This document shows positions 22,709 through 34,969 of a stretch of DNA of 64,000 bases, in pieces (position 1 is the stretch's first letter; each line of letters opens with the position of its first letter). Below the pieces are notes generated by a model. The model ran no database searches. It saw only the letters and a list, made by a program, of their open reading frames with translations, and was not told where the DNA came from. A program made the translations under genes and the position numbers. The stretch comes from Diadema setosum (Eukaryota > Echinodermata > Echinoidea > Diadematoida > Diadematidae). The DNA lies in the NCBI GenBank assembly GCA_033980235.1, contig CM067075.1:11134292-11198291 (forward strand). Direction: 5' to 3'.

Positions 22709-24442
22709 TGGTACGTTGCATGTACAGAGTGTACACAGTCATGTGAGAGTGTGCATGTGTGTGAGTGTGTGTGCGTGGATGTATGCGTGTGTGTGTGTTG
22801 ATGGATTTGTGAGAATTAATGAGGGTACAAGGTGCGACATAATAAATCATTACGATAAATTTTGATGTTAATTAGTGGATAAATATAATCCATGATGGCA
22901 ACGGAAGTTTACCTCATTTACCGAGTTAATGCTGATTAGCGACATTATGAATATAGAACTGGGTCAAGAAATACATACAGGCACACACAACCGCAAACAC
23001 ACACAAAAAAAACTTGTATTACAACACCATCGTCATTTCCTTGGAAATACAAAGTTGTTTTCTTTTGTACTGTTTTGTACGAGTTGCTTGGAAAAAATAC
23101 GAAAATCAAGACAGACAGGTATAGGTTATTAACGTTGCCCCAACATGAAATGTTTTATCATTTATTCAAGGGATTACTATTCGATGTTTAGAGAGTAAAA
23201 TACTAGTAGTTGGTGTTTTTTTTTTTTATTAATCATAGCATTGTAATGAACTAGCATAGATTCAGTTATTTTACGTCATGAAATGTAGAAATAAATGCGT
23301 CTTTGAACTCAAGAAAGTCGTTAATTTCTGTTCAATTCAGTCTATATACCAGCATAGATCCATGTACAATAAATATATTGTGTTTTATGATAATCAGCTC
23401 TTTTTAAAGGACTGTTATTTCATGTTTTCATTATTACGGTGCCCGTGCTTCTTCCTTCTTTCTCTATCTCTCTTTCTTGACATGCAGGGGAAAGATATCA
23501 TTTTTTTATGAAAATAGATGCTAATATAACAATTAAATTTACGTGATGTTCCGGCGGTTTTGTTTCAAAGGGCGTTTTACATAAATGCTAAACAATATAA
23601 TACAAATACACTATTTATTATCTATCAAGTATGGGTTTAGGCCCTCCCAGTTGGTAGTACATTTTCGCCCACTTGCTGTTGTTCTGTGAACAAAGTACTG
23701 CCTTTGTCGTCTAATCAAAGTAGAGATCAAACTGGAAATCTAGAGACCAACACAAATAGATTTGTTGTTGTTGTTGTTGTTGCTGCGATGAGATGAATTC
23801 TGCAATGAATGATCCTCATTGATATTCAAGAACAGCGCCATGGAAAATGTCAAAAACAGATTTACATCTGCGGAAGACCAAAATGGTACGTTATAAATCA
23901 TGAAGAATTTTGAAACTTTGTTGCAAGCACTAAATAAAGCAAATATTCTGACTCAACCTCTTTCATTCATTGGAAGTGAGTATTTTCTTGTCATCACTGT
24001 TGTGTATCTTATGGTTCACGTACGTATTACTGTGCTTGCGGCATTGGTTAATTCTGTCAGTAATAATAGGGCCTACTCACTCTAGATATAATTCATGAAA
24101 AAAGTCCCTAGTTTACCGACAAAGTATGGGAGGAATGCTCATCATCCTGGTTTTTCTAACCAAAAAGTTAAATTCAATAGAGAAAGTGTCATTCTATGAT
24201 TAGAAGGTCAGGTCACTCATCAACATACATCCACTGAACAGAGGAATGGTAATATACCGTGTGATGTAACATTGAAGTACTTTCGACTGTTATCATTGTA
24301 TTATAAAACATTTGCGATTTGGGTCTGCATATGATTCCAGCAGATCTTGTAAGTACTATGCTCCTGATAAATACATTGCTCTATTTTACTTTTGTTTGTG
24401 TTGAGAATAAGGAAGTGAAATTGACTTTGTGAACCATATTTT
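22709..24442. other. no gene seen
   Basis: Contains a (GTT)n array at about 23762-23783. Frames of 60-77 codons show no motif. Confidence 0.45.
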
Positions 24443-24761
24443 AATTGAAATTCAACGATCTGGCGCACACTTTTGGTGGAATATTTGGAAAGTGTTCAAT
24501 AAAGAAAGTAAGGAAAAAGGTCGCAGGTACATTGTAATATTATTGTTAAATAGTGGTACCTGTCACCTGTTGTTCCATTTGTGTGTTTTTCACTCTGCAC
24601 CAAGTTTATGGAGGGAAACGGAAGAGAAGAGGGTGTGGGAGAGCTCAGGTGTAGCTCTTCCATACGAGGGATCTTTTGCATTTGTAGAATTGAAATTAAG
24701 CGATCTGGTGCACAGTTTTGGTTGATTTTGGAAATCCCCCCCCCCCCCCCAAAAAAAAAAA
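24443..24761. repeat. direct repeat, period about 245 bp, ending in C15A11
   Basis: AATTGAAATT, then CGATCTGG, CGCACA or TGCACA, and TTTTGGT occur at 24443 and again at 24688. The second copy runs into 15 C then 11 A (24736-24761). The overlapping frames of 70-98 codons lie on both strands and are repeat-derived. Confidence 0.65.
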
Positions 24762-25624
24762 GGAGAAGAAATGAACAGGTTCGCAGATACAAAATCTGTC
24801 AAAATGGTAATATAAACAAATAAGAATATTGAGCTTTAAAAATGGGGGAGGGGAAACGCGACCCAGCCCCTTCCTCCGGGGATCGCCGGGTAGGCCCTAC
24901 ATGAAACCTCCGCTTGGAATTACGCGTCGATCACAATGAACAAATTGTTTTTAGCATTTTAAAGGGTTCTCTTTTTCTTAATGTGATCAGTTAGAGAATT
25001 ACATCTTTCAAGGTGAGAGGAAGTATTTTATATCCCTTCTTTTTTTCATTTATGTTCTAGTTTCCTAATCAATGAAGTAATTTTGAAAAAGTTAACTTAT
25101 ATTGATAATGTGAAGACTTATACTTGATTCCACTTTTTTTTTTCTTATTCAAAGAAAAAGAAATCCGTATGGCGTCTTTTCTTTTTGAACAAAATCATTT
25201 TTATCTTCGTCTTTGTTAATGACAATGTGGCATTTCGCATAAAAGTCCAGCAGTACCACATCTTGTAGGCTAATAAGTGCCTCCCCGAATGCAATTGATA
25301 ATGAATTGTTGTGATACTAGGCCTATAGGTTAAAGCTAACAAAATATATAGCTAAGAACTGAAAACTCTGATATGAATATTTGTTGTTATTGCCCAATGC
25401 ACAAGAACAGTCTCTTTAGAATGGCGATTAGGCCTAGGCCCTATTTATGTCGTCAATGTATGCGTTTTGCTAACTATCCTCACAGATCATGCGGGATTGC
25501 AAAACTCTTTTGATATTGAAATGGATATGTTGTTCTTTCTCGATGCACAAGAACAATCTATCCAGGATATAATTATGTCGTTACTTCGTGTCGCTAATTC
25601 CTCATGTATAAACGGCTGCACAGC

Positions 25625-25925
25625 TGTCTTCAATGCATTGTAGCATGTCTGGTCACAGCTACCCTTTGCAGTGGAATGCGCGTCACGTGACAAGAACCGC
25701 CATTTTTCTTTTGCCACGGAGACACTCGTGTTACGAAGTAATTCGCCGCACAAGGCCTCACAGACAACGCGAATATCAGCGGCAATGCGATGGGAGACCG
25801 CCGGGTCATCCTCCCGTGTTCATGTACTCCCGGTGCGCTCTGCTCCAGTGCAAAAGGCCCTTCTAAATAGCAATGTGCAGCTCCTGTTTACGACACGTTC
25901 AAAACCCGCAAAGACATCGTAGCAG
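25625..25925. promoter_or_regulatory. CpG-rich island with E-box/YY1 composite
   Basis: Clearly CpG-richer than the flanks over about 300 bp. Contains the composite site at 25682-25703. Overlapping frames exist on both strands: plus 25633-25866 and 25671-25922, minus 25487-25753 with 88 codons starting MCGELLRNTS. None shows a recognised domain. Best read as a promoter with first exon; direction is unknown. Confidence 0.4.
25682..25703. promoter_or_regulatory. composite GTCACGTGAC, 5 bases, CCGCCAT
   Basis: GTCACGTGAC (25682-25691) is the palindromic E-box bound by USF and MiT/TFE proteins (CLEAR motif). CCGCCATTTT (25697-25706) matches the YY1 core-promoter motif in reverse. The same pair with the same 5-base gap is at 59340-59361. 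Read on the minus strand it gives ATGGCGG followed by a stop six codons later. Confidence 0.5.
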
Positions 25926-25929
25926 ACAA

Positions 25930-27331
25930 ATGCTTATCTAGTCCTTTTCCAAACGGCTTTTTGAATGACACAGGATTGCCAATGAAGTCATAACACAGCA
26001 ATATGGTCTGAGATAAAGGGATATGTACAATGTATACACGTATAGTTGGATTAAAGGGGTTTTGTTTAATCGGTGTAGAGTAAAATACTCAACGCTGTAT
26101 GCATTTTACGACAGAGTGCGTGACATTTAAATTTATCGCAATGGCTGACGTGGTTTAAGATACGAGAACGAAACCTGCAACATCTCTTGATGTCACTCAT
26201 TGTCCCTTTATAGCTCTCTTAACAAGGAAACCACTAAAACTGTTAGGCATGGTTGCTAAATAAAGCTGTCCAAGCATTGCAAGAAGTGCTAGATTTTCAG
26301 TTTGTTTTTCTTTCAAACATCGATTAATCTTTCTCGTATCGGCAACCTAACGATTAAAGATACCTAGAATGTATAAGCTCTACGGCGCACATTACTTCAT
26401 CAAGTTTCTAATAGGCCTATTTCCACTTCGTAAAAGATGTAAAATACGTTTGCAGACACATATCTTTTCCGTTTCATAATGAAACCATTTAACCAAATAG
26501 AACTTGAATATAACTTAACAAGTATACGTATATAAAGTGTATTTTTTGAAATACAAATAATCATTGTTTATGCATGTCGTTCGTGAGAAAAGTATGGTTA
26601 AAAAAATTTTATTCTTCTTTGTAAGGACACGCTTTGCTAAAGAGAAAACTCTCGAATGTTAGGTTAGTAAGCTTCCGTTTTTATTCTAATATTAAGCTAA
26701 GATAAGCGAACTTTTGATTAAGATTACGCTTACCCTTGAATCTTATGGGAATGCATTTGAATGATTTTTTGCCCTGTACGGGTAAAAATATTGCAGTTAT
26801 AGATAACACGACAATGGAAAAAAAGAAGAAATTTCATCGTTTAGTTAGATTTCACTTATCAAACCCATTACTATATTCACGGTGTGTTAAACATACACTA
26901 AAAATATAAATCTTTCAAAACGACTGGACAGAATTGCATATCAGTACCACACAAACATAGGCTACAATTATTATATACATACAAACGCACCCACATAATT
27001 CAGTTAAGCCCTACAGACGCACACAGTTGATATAATAATCATAATAAATGATATATAATAAATAATATGATAACAAACATCTGGTATCACTTGATCTTGA
27101 TTTTTGTAACCAACTGAGCAGAAAGAAACTGTTTTACTCAATAACATGACTTCACTTCCCCAGAACTCTCTACTTTGTGAACAATAATAGGAATGAGGCC
27201 ATGTCATGTCATGTTCGATAAAAATGGGCATCACAGTAGGTGATTTACTGGCTAGCAATCAAGACGTGAAACAAAAGTAAAAAATCAGAAAGTCCGCAAG
27301 CTTTCAGTCCTATTTATCTGTATTCATTAAA
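25930..27331. other. no gene seen
   Basis: AT-rich. One exact TAGGCCTA at 26412. An 84-codon minus frame (27004-27258) has no motif. Confidence 0.45.
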
Positions 27332-27440
27332 TTCATTTATTTATTTTTCATTCTTCTTTTTCCAACAAAACATAACATAAAATAAATCAGGAATTACATC
27401 ATAAACACAAACAATACAGGGTGCTATGTGAAAAAGTTAA
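27332..27440. repeat. interspersed repeat R3, copy 1
   Basis: ATTTATTTTTCATTCTTC, then TTTTTCCAACAAAAC, GGAATTACATCATAAAC. The same order recurs at 49384-49480, and a partial likeness at 62062-62120. Probably an antisense retroelement end. Confidence 0.5.
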
Positions 27441-28761
27441 ACATCTATATCTATTCTCAAGCAAGTTTTATCAGTTTGAACTGAAATAAAAAAATCCATC
27501 ATGTTTAAAACAAAGGCAATTCTTATTATCTATCCATGTTTATAATCATCCATTAATCTCTGCCTTGGGAAAGGTAACTAACGTTGTAACATTGCACGAC
27601 ATGCAGTGATAACAATATTATCAACAATGAAACCATAAGAATGATGCTTATATTAGTCCCTGGTGTTGATGGGTTATACTCCATAATAATTATTTATAAC
27701 AACGCACAATTTACAACGTAAAAAAGCACAATTAACGACAATATTAATTATCATATTTGTGATGATATGGTTGTCTGTATTTCTCTCATTCAAAGGTTGC
27801 ACAGGAATGATATTTGATAAGCAAAATAAAATGGCAAGTTAAAGATTAGTGCGCTGAGGATCTAAATTCATGCGACAAAGAGAAAGAAGGCCTCAGTAGA
27901 AAGATTAAAGAAAAACAAATAATTTGATGAATATCAAACAGAGCGAGTTTAATCAAAGAGTTGGATTCAATTTCATACTCAGTTAAAACAATGCTGTAGG
28001 GATTCCTCAAAGTGATAAAACGTTTGTAAACGGAATTTTATTGTCAGAGAAATACATAATGATTGATACCATTGATGTCAATATTCATAGTTACATTATA
28101 CAGAATTTGAATGATTTTGATATTCCAAAAATCTACATAACCGAAAAAACTTATAATTTTGATAATTAGTGTGAGTTACCTCAGACTTGTATTACTGTGG
28201 GCATATTAGTCATTAGCTTTATATCCAGTAAGATTTTTAGCTAGTTGATGCACTTTGCGAATGTCACAGAAAAAAAGAAACACTCAATTTTTTTTAGAGC
28301 GATCATTGTCTATAAAGCATGTTTCTTTAATTTATAGCGTATTGCTAATCTTTGTAGAGGTTTCTACAAGAAGTGATTCATTTCGTGATACTGTCGAAAA
28401 TTGATATGGGAGTTACATTGCATTATAAGCTATAAAACAAGAATGTTGTGTGATTTAAATGAAAGAGATTAGTCATTTTTTTTCATGTTGTGACGTTCAT
28501 TTAAAATGCCTTTCCGATGGCATTGGTCACTCTCCATGTAAATTACTCAATTCTGCAATTTAGATTTTTACTGTTCAGTCATGAATAATCATTTGCCTAT
28601 GGATATTTTCGATAATTGTCATTGTCGAAATTCAATAAACATTCCTGTAACTTTGATGCGTAAACAATTGAAATGTAATACATATTGACTTAACTGAGAT
28701 GACAGGCGTTTATCTCTGACAGTGTCTTAGACGTTAAGTAATAAAAATTACATTTCCTATA
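27441..28761. other. no gene seen
   Basis: AT-rich, few CG, no frame of note. No repeat pairing recognised. Confidence 0.45.
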
Positions 28762-29320
28762 AGAAATGAAATGAAATAAAATGAAACTCATTTACCAAAC
28801 AATAACATAATAACAATTGTCAATATGGTCAAAATGGTCAATAGTTAAAGAACACTGCGTGGTAAAAAACAGAAAACAAACAACAAACAAACAAACAAAC
28901 AAACAACGCACAATAGCGTACAGGTTTGTCGAGGCAAGTCCTTTCAACGACATAAATCATATACCGTTACAGTATTTACAGAAGCAATATGTACATCATA
29001 TTTACAAGTTCTCATATGGTATCATTTTATATATCACTCCATAGGAGATACTTTAATAACGATTTTCGAAAAGCGTTACGAGTATTTTTATTTTTCAGAT
29101 CTAGTGGAAATCCTCTCCAAATTGTACTGCCCGCATGATAATGACATGAATTGTTTGCCAGTTTCAGATCTGATTTTTTTTTTTCTGGCTTATATTTCAT
29201 ATTTTTTAAGCCTCGTATCATAATCATGTAAAATTTAATACAATAATCGGAAACATCGTGCTGCAAATTGTGATGAATTAGGACAAACATTACAGTTCCA
29301 ATTACAAATTGGTATAGCAT
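28762..29320 (-). pseudogene. LINE 3' end: reverse transcriptase C-terminus, 3' UTR and tail
   Basis: The 97-codon minus frame (29027-29320) contains TIWRGFPLDLKN (residues 66-77) and FRKSLLKYLL (84-93). These match the C-terminal block xLWNSLPxxLRN plus FKxxLKxYLL of non-LTR reverse transcriptases. A stop follows soon after, as in intact elements. The 3' UTR (28787-29026) contains a (GTTTGTTT)n stretch on the minus strand, and the copy ends in TTTCATTTTATTTCATTTC on the minus strand at 28763-28787. The 5' part is missing. The initial about 55 residues of the frame are not recognisable. Confidence 0.6.
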
Positions 29321-29324
29321 CTAG

Positions 29325-30250
29325 CATTTGTAAACTATGAAATAAAGGACCAGTATGCTCCCTTGCGATTATCCAATTTATATGGTAATATCAAATTGCC
29401 TGTAATACTAATCATGTGGAATACGGGAAAGGGGTGAAGTGATCATAACATTGCAAGTAAACATATCATTGTTGAACAGAACGACGGTGCCGTAAATGTA
29501 ATTGATTTTTGAACGGATTAAAAATAAACAACAACCCCGATTGAATACTATTGCATATTTTGTCCTCAAACTGGGAAACAAAGCATAATATAGTTATGAT
29601 GTAGTAACGGAGGTGCTTCAGCAGCATTTTACTTACTATATGAAAAATAAGATCTACTATAACAAAATGCTATACGTCCTTTTGATTCCATTATATTTTA
29701 GTATTGATTTTTGACATGCTATAATTTAGTGTGAATTGTAAACGAAAAACAATATCATAAGTCTGTTCATCTCGAACCCTTGAGATGTTGAATCCATTAA
29801 GCACGTATAATGTTACGGTTAAAGGAATATCGATGTTTATCTGTATATTGCTTTGGGTTGAATGACACGACAGTATTTATCATTGAACAAAATTGTCTAT
29901 AGCATCAGTCCATGTAATATCTTTCAGGCTAGAGAGCCATGAGCAGACTTGTATGGTGTGATAATATCCAATGATCATCAGGATGTGCTGTTCACAAACC
30001 TTTGAGAGAGACATTTACACGAGGAATATGGTCTTCAAATCACTATTTGCATAATATTATACGCATAATTCCCTCTACTAAAACGTTCGAATATCAGCAA
30101 TGTTCATACTATCCTGCCGATACGACCTATAGAATGTTCGCCACTCGATCTGCTTTGGTCGTATACGACATAATACTAGCTTACTCCCATCTTCTTCTTT
30201 TATTATGTACACTTCAGTCCTGTTTTTACTACCAGATAAAAATCCCTCTA
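29325..30250. other. no gene seen
   Basis: AT-rich. A plus frame of 86 codons (30002-30262) has no recognised feature. Confidence 0.45.
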
Positions 30251-30251
30251 C

Positions 30252-30611
30252 TTAAGAAATGACAATGAGATTGCAAGTAGTGAAAATGAACAGAATATCC
30301 GCCACTCGCCAATAGACTGAATGTGTTGCTATACGTCTGGGAAGTGGCATCTTGTTAACTCCGTCGTTATCACCGGCGACTGTGTGCACACAGTGTCCGC
30401 TGTATTCATAAAGCAGCGTTTTTCGAAGGGTTAAAGACTCGGTGCTCTGGCTTAGCAACGGGGCAATCTTGGGCACAAAGGAGGTGCGATCGATATGCCT
30501 CGCTTCCTCCTGCCGGGTAATTGCAAGGTTCGCTTTCGCCTCCAAATCTCTTATATCATAAACTCCCGTGGCGCGTGAAAGTTGTCCCTCGGTAACATTA
30601 AACAGCTTCAT
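30252..30611 (-). CDS. candidate first coding exon, protein unknown
   Basis: A 119-codon minus frame starting MKLFNVTEGQLSRATG in a CpG-rich stretch (30340-30625). An A three bases before the ATG gives a fair start context. Residues 1-68 are balanced and charged (EAKANLAITRQEEARHI, then FVPKIAPLL), unlike repeat translations. After about residue 80 the composition becomes AT-driven, which suggests the real exon ends earlier, for example at GCCG|GTGATA (about residue 80). I do not recognise the family, and no downstream exon was found. It may still be chance. Confidence 0.28.
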   Translation of the reverse strand: MKLFNVTEGQLSRATGVYDIRDLEAKANLAITRQEEARHIDRTSFVPKIAPLLSQSTESLTLRKTLLYEYSGHCVHTVAGDNDGVNKMPLPRRIATHSVYWRVADILFIFTTCNLIVIS

Positions 30612-31014
30612 GTTGACATTTCATGCCGACGAGGCGTTTACAATAGCATGCGTTTAAATATGCTATGCAAAATATTCCAAGGTATATACCATTTTGAGCT
30701 AACAAAAAATAAAGCTGGCCGATAATCAAACTCTATCTCTCTAAGTCTCTTATATTCTATCTTTTCTTTTCTTTTGCACATCGTTGTGACATTGTTGATA
30801 TATTGAGCAATATTACAAAGCATTTTCAACACTGTACAACGTGATGGAAAGGTCTCATGCAGAAAGAAAGTACAAGTGATGTCGACTTTATCTTGGACGA
30901 TGGCATTACGTGTAACACCGATGAATGGTATACTGTAAAGCGTTGTATCTGCCTTAAACATACAACGCTCAAAGTGCAGTGCGATATAATGCATAGTTTA
31001 AGGTCAAATAATAC

Positions 31015-31124
31015 TAATGATAATGATAATAATAATAATAATGATAGTGATAATGATAATGATAATAATAATAATGATAATAGTAATAATACTTACATAC
31101 ATACACACATACATACATACATAC
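31015..31124. repeat. (GATAAT)n and (ACAT)n microsatellites
   Basis: GATAAT/AAT units to about 31090, then ACATAC units at 31092-31124. A fold-back element is inserted in the ACAT tract; the tract resumes at 31373. Confidence 0.9.
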
Positions 31125-31125
31125 C

Positions 31126-31372
31126 GAAGAGTTTGTTTGCAAAAACCGATAAGTCCATTTTTGAAGATTTTGAAGTACGGTCTCTGTCACAAAGTACAAA
31201 ATAATACCTTTTAAATGATATGTTGGTCACTAAATATAAAGGTACATTTTTGAAGTTATGGTCAAAAGAAGCAAAATTTTTCTTATTATTCTCTTTATTT
31301 TTCTTGACCTTTAATCGCAAATATCTCCATGTAGCAAATATGGACTTATCGGTTTTTGCGAACAAACCCTTC
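31126..31372. mobile_element. 247 bp fold-back element inserted in an ACAT microsatellite
   Basis: The left end GAAGAGTTTGTTTGC, AAAAACCGATAAGTCCAT is repeated in reverse complement at 31340-31372 (ATGGACTTATCGGTTTTTG, CGAACAAACCCTTC). ATACATAC lies on both sides. No coding capacity; superfamily not assigned. Confidence 0.75.
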
Positions 31373-31797
31373 ATACATACATACAATTTCAAATACAACT
31401 GAAACAAAAAAAAAAAACAACAACAAAAAGAAGTATAAAGCGGATACATCTTCTTTTAGGTTGCTAATGTCTGAAGAAACATTGCCCGTTATGTACATGT
31501 TGCCATTCTAATGTTTATGATAAACGCCCAATTCGGATAAACCTAAATCTATATAGTACATAATGCAGGATAGATCCTTTCATTTATCAAAATCATTATA
31601 ATCACAACTGTGTAGGAGCGTATATAGCATGGAAATTATCATAAATTTCAGCTCAAATTGAATATCACCGCCTGTGGGACCCCGATTTATGTTTCTTATG
31701 GGAGTCAGTTGTGCTTTTTAGTCAGTTTTTCCCCTTTTCCTTTGTTGCGGGCATGCCGTGGTTGTTTTTCGCGGACCATGATACTTCTTCAGAGATC

Positions 31798-32049
31798 TGC
31801 CCTACTTTGGCAAAAGGAAGCAAGTGACAAAAGTGACATTTCTCGTAAAGGAGCACAATGTGTCTGTCGTTAATTTTACACTAACGTCAATGGACTATCA
31901 TGATGTCTTATCTAACATATCTCTTAGTAGGATGAGTGTTTCTGCATGAAATTTGGCCTGGAAGAAGAGCTCATTATGTGAATTATGAAAACATCAATAA
32001 CTCAAATTCGGATGGTATGTCACTTGCTTCCTTTTGCCAAAGTAGGGCA
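31798..32049. mobile_element. fold-back element with a perfect 31 bp inverted repeat
   Basis: TGCCCTACTTTGGCAAAAGG and on to CAAGTGAC at 31798-31828 is repeated exactly in reverse complement at 32019-32049. About 190 bp lie between. Imperfect pairing extends outward (AGAGAT on both sides), so the true ends may be slightly further out. Target duplication not resolved. Confidence 0.7.
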
Positions 32050-32936
32050 CTGAGAGATATCATATTCACGTTAATTCAGTCTTCGAGTAATACGCTTTAC
32101 TCGAATAATATTCTGTTAAAGTCGGCCAATAATAGGCTCTCCTATAATACCATTAGGGTCCACAATATTTTGTTGTATGTATACAATAATTATCATTACA
32201 TGGCGTATATTGTGTAACCTAGCTTGCAGTAACATTACATTGTTTTATAATTTTTCTTGAAAAAGTTTATAGGTGAACTAATTTCTGAAGTGATTTTTGG
32301 ATGTGAAGTTACCTTTTTTTAGACTTCTCTGCATTCCTTCGGTACCGATATATTTTTGTGTCATTAACCATCTGATTCATCTTGTTTATGCTCAGCGAGG
32401 ATACTACTTGTATTGTATTTGTCATTATTATAAATCTTCATTTGATAAAATGAAAATGGGTATATTGAAACCAAAACTTTATGAAATGAGATGGCAGGAT
32501 GTGTTGATTGGGTTTAAAGAAAATGTTCACATGAACCCTTGATATAACGTGAGCTCTTGAACATTCATTTTGTCTGCTCTTTAGTAATGAGACTTATCAA
32601 ATCATTCGCAATCCTGCTATGTTTGGCTTTTCTCTTTCTCCCTCTCTGTCTGTCTGTCTGTCTGCATGTCTTTGTGTCTGTCTGTGTGTTTGTCCGCCCC
32701 TCGTTTTGTGCCCCTCCCTCTTCGGTTGATTGTGAACGTCGGGAGCAGGAGTATTGTGCTGGCTGCGAGTTCGAAACTCTATCTGCGCCCCCTCATTCCC
32801 GAATCAAATAATACAATACAGTATGTCCCCCCAAAAAAAATTACAATCAGATTTTCGCATTGATAACACACAAAATGATTAAACTGTCTAAATGCTACTT
32901 CAGGGTTTTAAGATATAACATCTTAGCTCTATTTTG
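32050..32936. other. no gene seen
   Basis: Holds a (CTGT)n stretch at about 32645-32690 and C6A8 at 32827-32840. The 65-84-codon frames at 32557-32863 span the CTGT tract and are not convincing. Confidence 0.45.
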
Positions 32937-33147
32937 CAGAAAACCCCATTCAGTTTGGTTAAGTGGTCACAGAGAAATGTGGATTGTTGTAATGCATGTC
33001 ATGAGTCTGATTCTTCCAAGTCTAGCACTTCGATGCTCTTGTGTGTGAATACAATAGAAAGAACTTGGAGGGAAGAGATTCCTGACATCCTCTACAAAAT
33101 TCCTCATTTCTCTTTGACCACTGAAGCAAATCGAATGGGGTTTTCTG
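32937..33147. mobile_element. fold-back element, arms of 43 bp
   Basis: CAGAAAACCCCATTCAG, then AAGTGGTCACAGAGAAATG (32937-32979) is matched in reverse complement by 33105-33147, with about six mismatches. The 76-codon plus and 64-codon minus frames are translations of the arms. Confidence 0.65.
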
Positions 33148-33149
33148 TA

Positions 33150-34430
33150 AGATGTGGGCAATGAGTTATAGTTTCATACCCTGAATTCGTATCTAGATTG
33201 ATTCACTAGTTTTAAAGATATCATTTCGGAGGGTCCCGTTGTATTTTTTTTTTTGGGACATACGGTACAGTTCGATCAATTTCCGGACTATTATGAGAGC
33301 GAATCGAGTGGCAGAAATATTTGAAAAGGAATTGTATTGTAATCACTGCACAGATGCAAAATTCCTGGAAAAGAGTAAACAGTACCTAAAGTCACGAAGA
33401 AGTCAACCCCCCGAAAACAAACAAACTAGAAGCTATTGTACATTGTTATCAATGTATGCAACAAAGGTGTAGGCCTTCTCATAGGTTACGGCTAAAATTG
33501 TTGTGGATAATATAACTGACAAAGAGTCAGAGAATGTTTTCCGCACCAAAATCTTAACTTGACATTCGCGATCATTATTGGAAAACATTCAACAGAGGAA
33601 GCATTAAACTGCAACTGACTTGCAGGGTTCTGATGGAATCTGATTACAGGGAAATGCAGCACACGCCTCATTTCATTTGCTGTGTTTCAATTACCGTATC
33701 AATGTTTGTTATCCTAAGAAAAACGAGTGGTGATTGATACCTGGGTATGAGATAATTTTATACCAATTTCAAACTGATGTGCGCCATAAGTAAATAAGCA
33801 GGAAAGAAAAGGATTAATCATGATGTACATGTTTCTATGTATAAATGTGTATGGGGGGGGGGGGGTTGAAGGTGTGGTAGTCATGACAAATATAAGAAAT
33901 CCTCAAGGTTTCGATATTTTATTTTCACCTACTTCACAGCCAATTATAGTACTCACTGCAAGTGGATCTTTGTAAAGAGAGCAACTCAAACCAACAACAG
34001 TAGAAACTTATTCCAAAGCGAACAGAGAATAAGAAGGTTATGAATTATTAGTGTCTTGTGCATCGTCACGTTCACATCGTCATCAATAAGATGGCGTGAT
34101 GATGTCAGATATATAGTTTTTTCAAACCAAACAAGGGAAAGGTTTTAACCAATGACATCATCGCCTTGCATTTTCCCCTAACTTGAGAATGAGGCTGAGA
34201 CAGAAACTTCTGTTTGTCAAAGAAAACGGTGAAAACTCAATAATTCTATAATTTCTTTCACTTTCTGTCAACTTCACTTCAAACTATCAAAATTCTGTCC
34301 ATTTGATTTTACATTATTCTTTACTTTTTTTATAAATAGGATGACACAAATTTGAAATAGCATGCATGATAGAACGATTTCATTTCTTTTACATTAAAGA
34401 ACGCATGTAACAGAAATGTTTGCAATAATT
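33150..34430. other. no gene seen
   Basis: A small dyad pairs GGCGTGATGATGTCA (34094) with TGACATCATCGCC (34160) around a 50-base loop. A G14 run is at about 33851. No coding signal. Confidence 0.45.
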
Positions 34431-34700
34431 ATTGATTTGATTTGATTTGATTTGATTTGATTTCTGCATTTTTCGCAAAGTAAACATGATGTTAGAAAAA
34501 AAAATCCAAAAAATAATCATGTATTTGACCAAAAAAAAAAAAGAGGATACGTACCAATCAAAACAGTATGCATATACATGTATTGTAGTATAACAAAAAA
34601 TAATCGGCATATTATTGAATATTCAATGAAATTATCACGAACGAAATAAAAGGGAGAGATTGCCATCTGAAGATGAAAGCTTGGTTTTGATGACGTCCTA
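34431..34700. repeat. interspersed repeat R2, copy 2
   Basis: Six (TTGAT) units, then TTTCTGCATTTTT, AATAATCATGTAT, ATTCAATGAAATTATCACG and AAGCTTGGTTTTGATGACG, in the same order as 21249-21500. Confidence 0.65.
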
Positions 34701-34969
34701 ATTTTTATTTTTATTTTTGTTAACCTTGTATAGTTAAGGTCAGCACAGTTTGGGATTTTTACTTTAAGTTGTTATACACTCCTGACATGCACACTTCTTA
34801 ACTTTTAACTACGTCCACTTATTTAACTTCTCTATTTAGCTCAAGAATATTGTAATGTGCTGCAGAGCTATTGCACCCCTCTCGGCCTTTCTCCTATCAA
34901 TATGTACGATCAAATATCACATGGCAACCACAGAAAAATGAACGGTATACACGTTTCAAGTAGTGTGCC

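Noticed and set aside
30857..31204. Asp/Asn-rich 115-codon plus frame and 61-codon His/Tyr-rich minus frame
   Set aside because: Centre is the GATAAT microsatellite and the end lies in a fold-back element; the flanks alone are short.
32740..32815. second tRNA-like or SINE head (CGAGTTCGAAACTC resembles a T arm)
   Set aside because: No A box at the right distance and no cloverleaf could be drawn.
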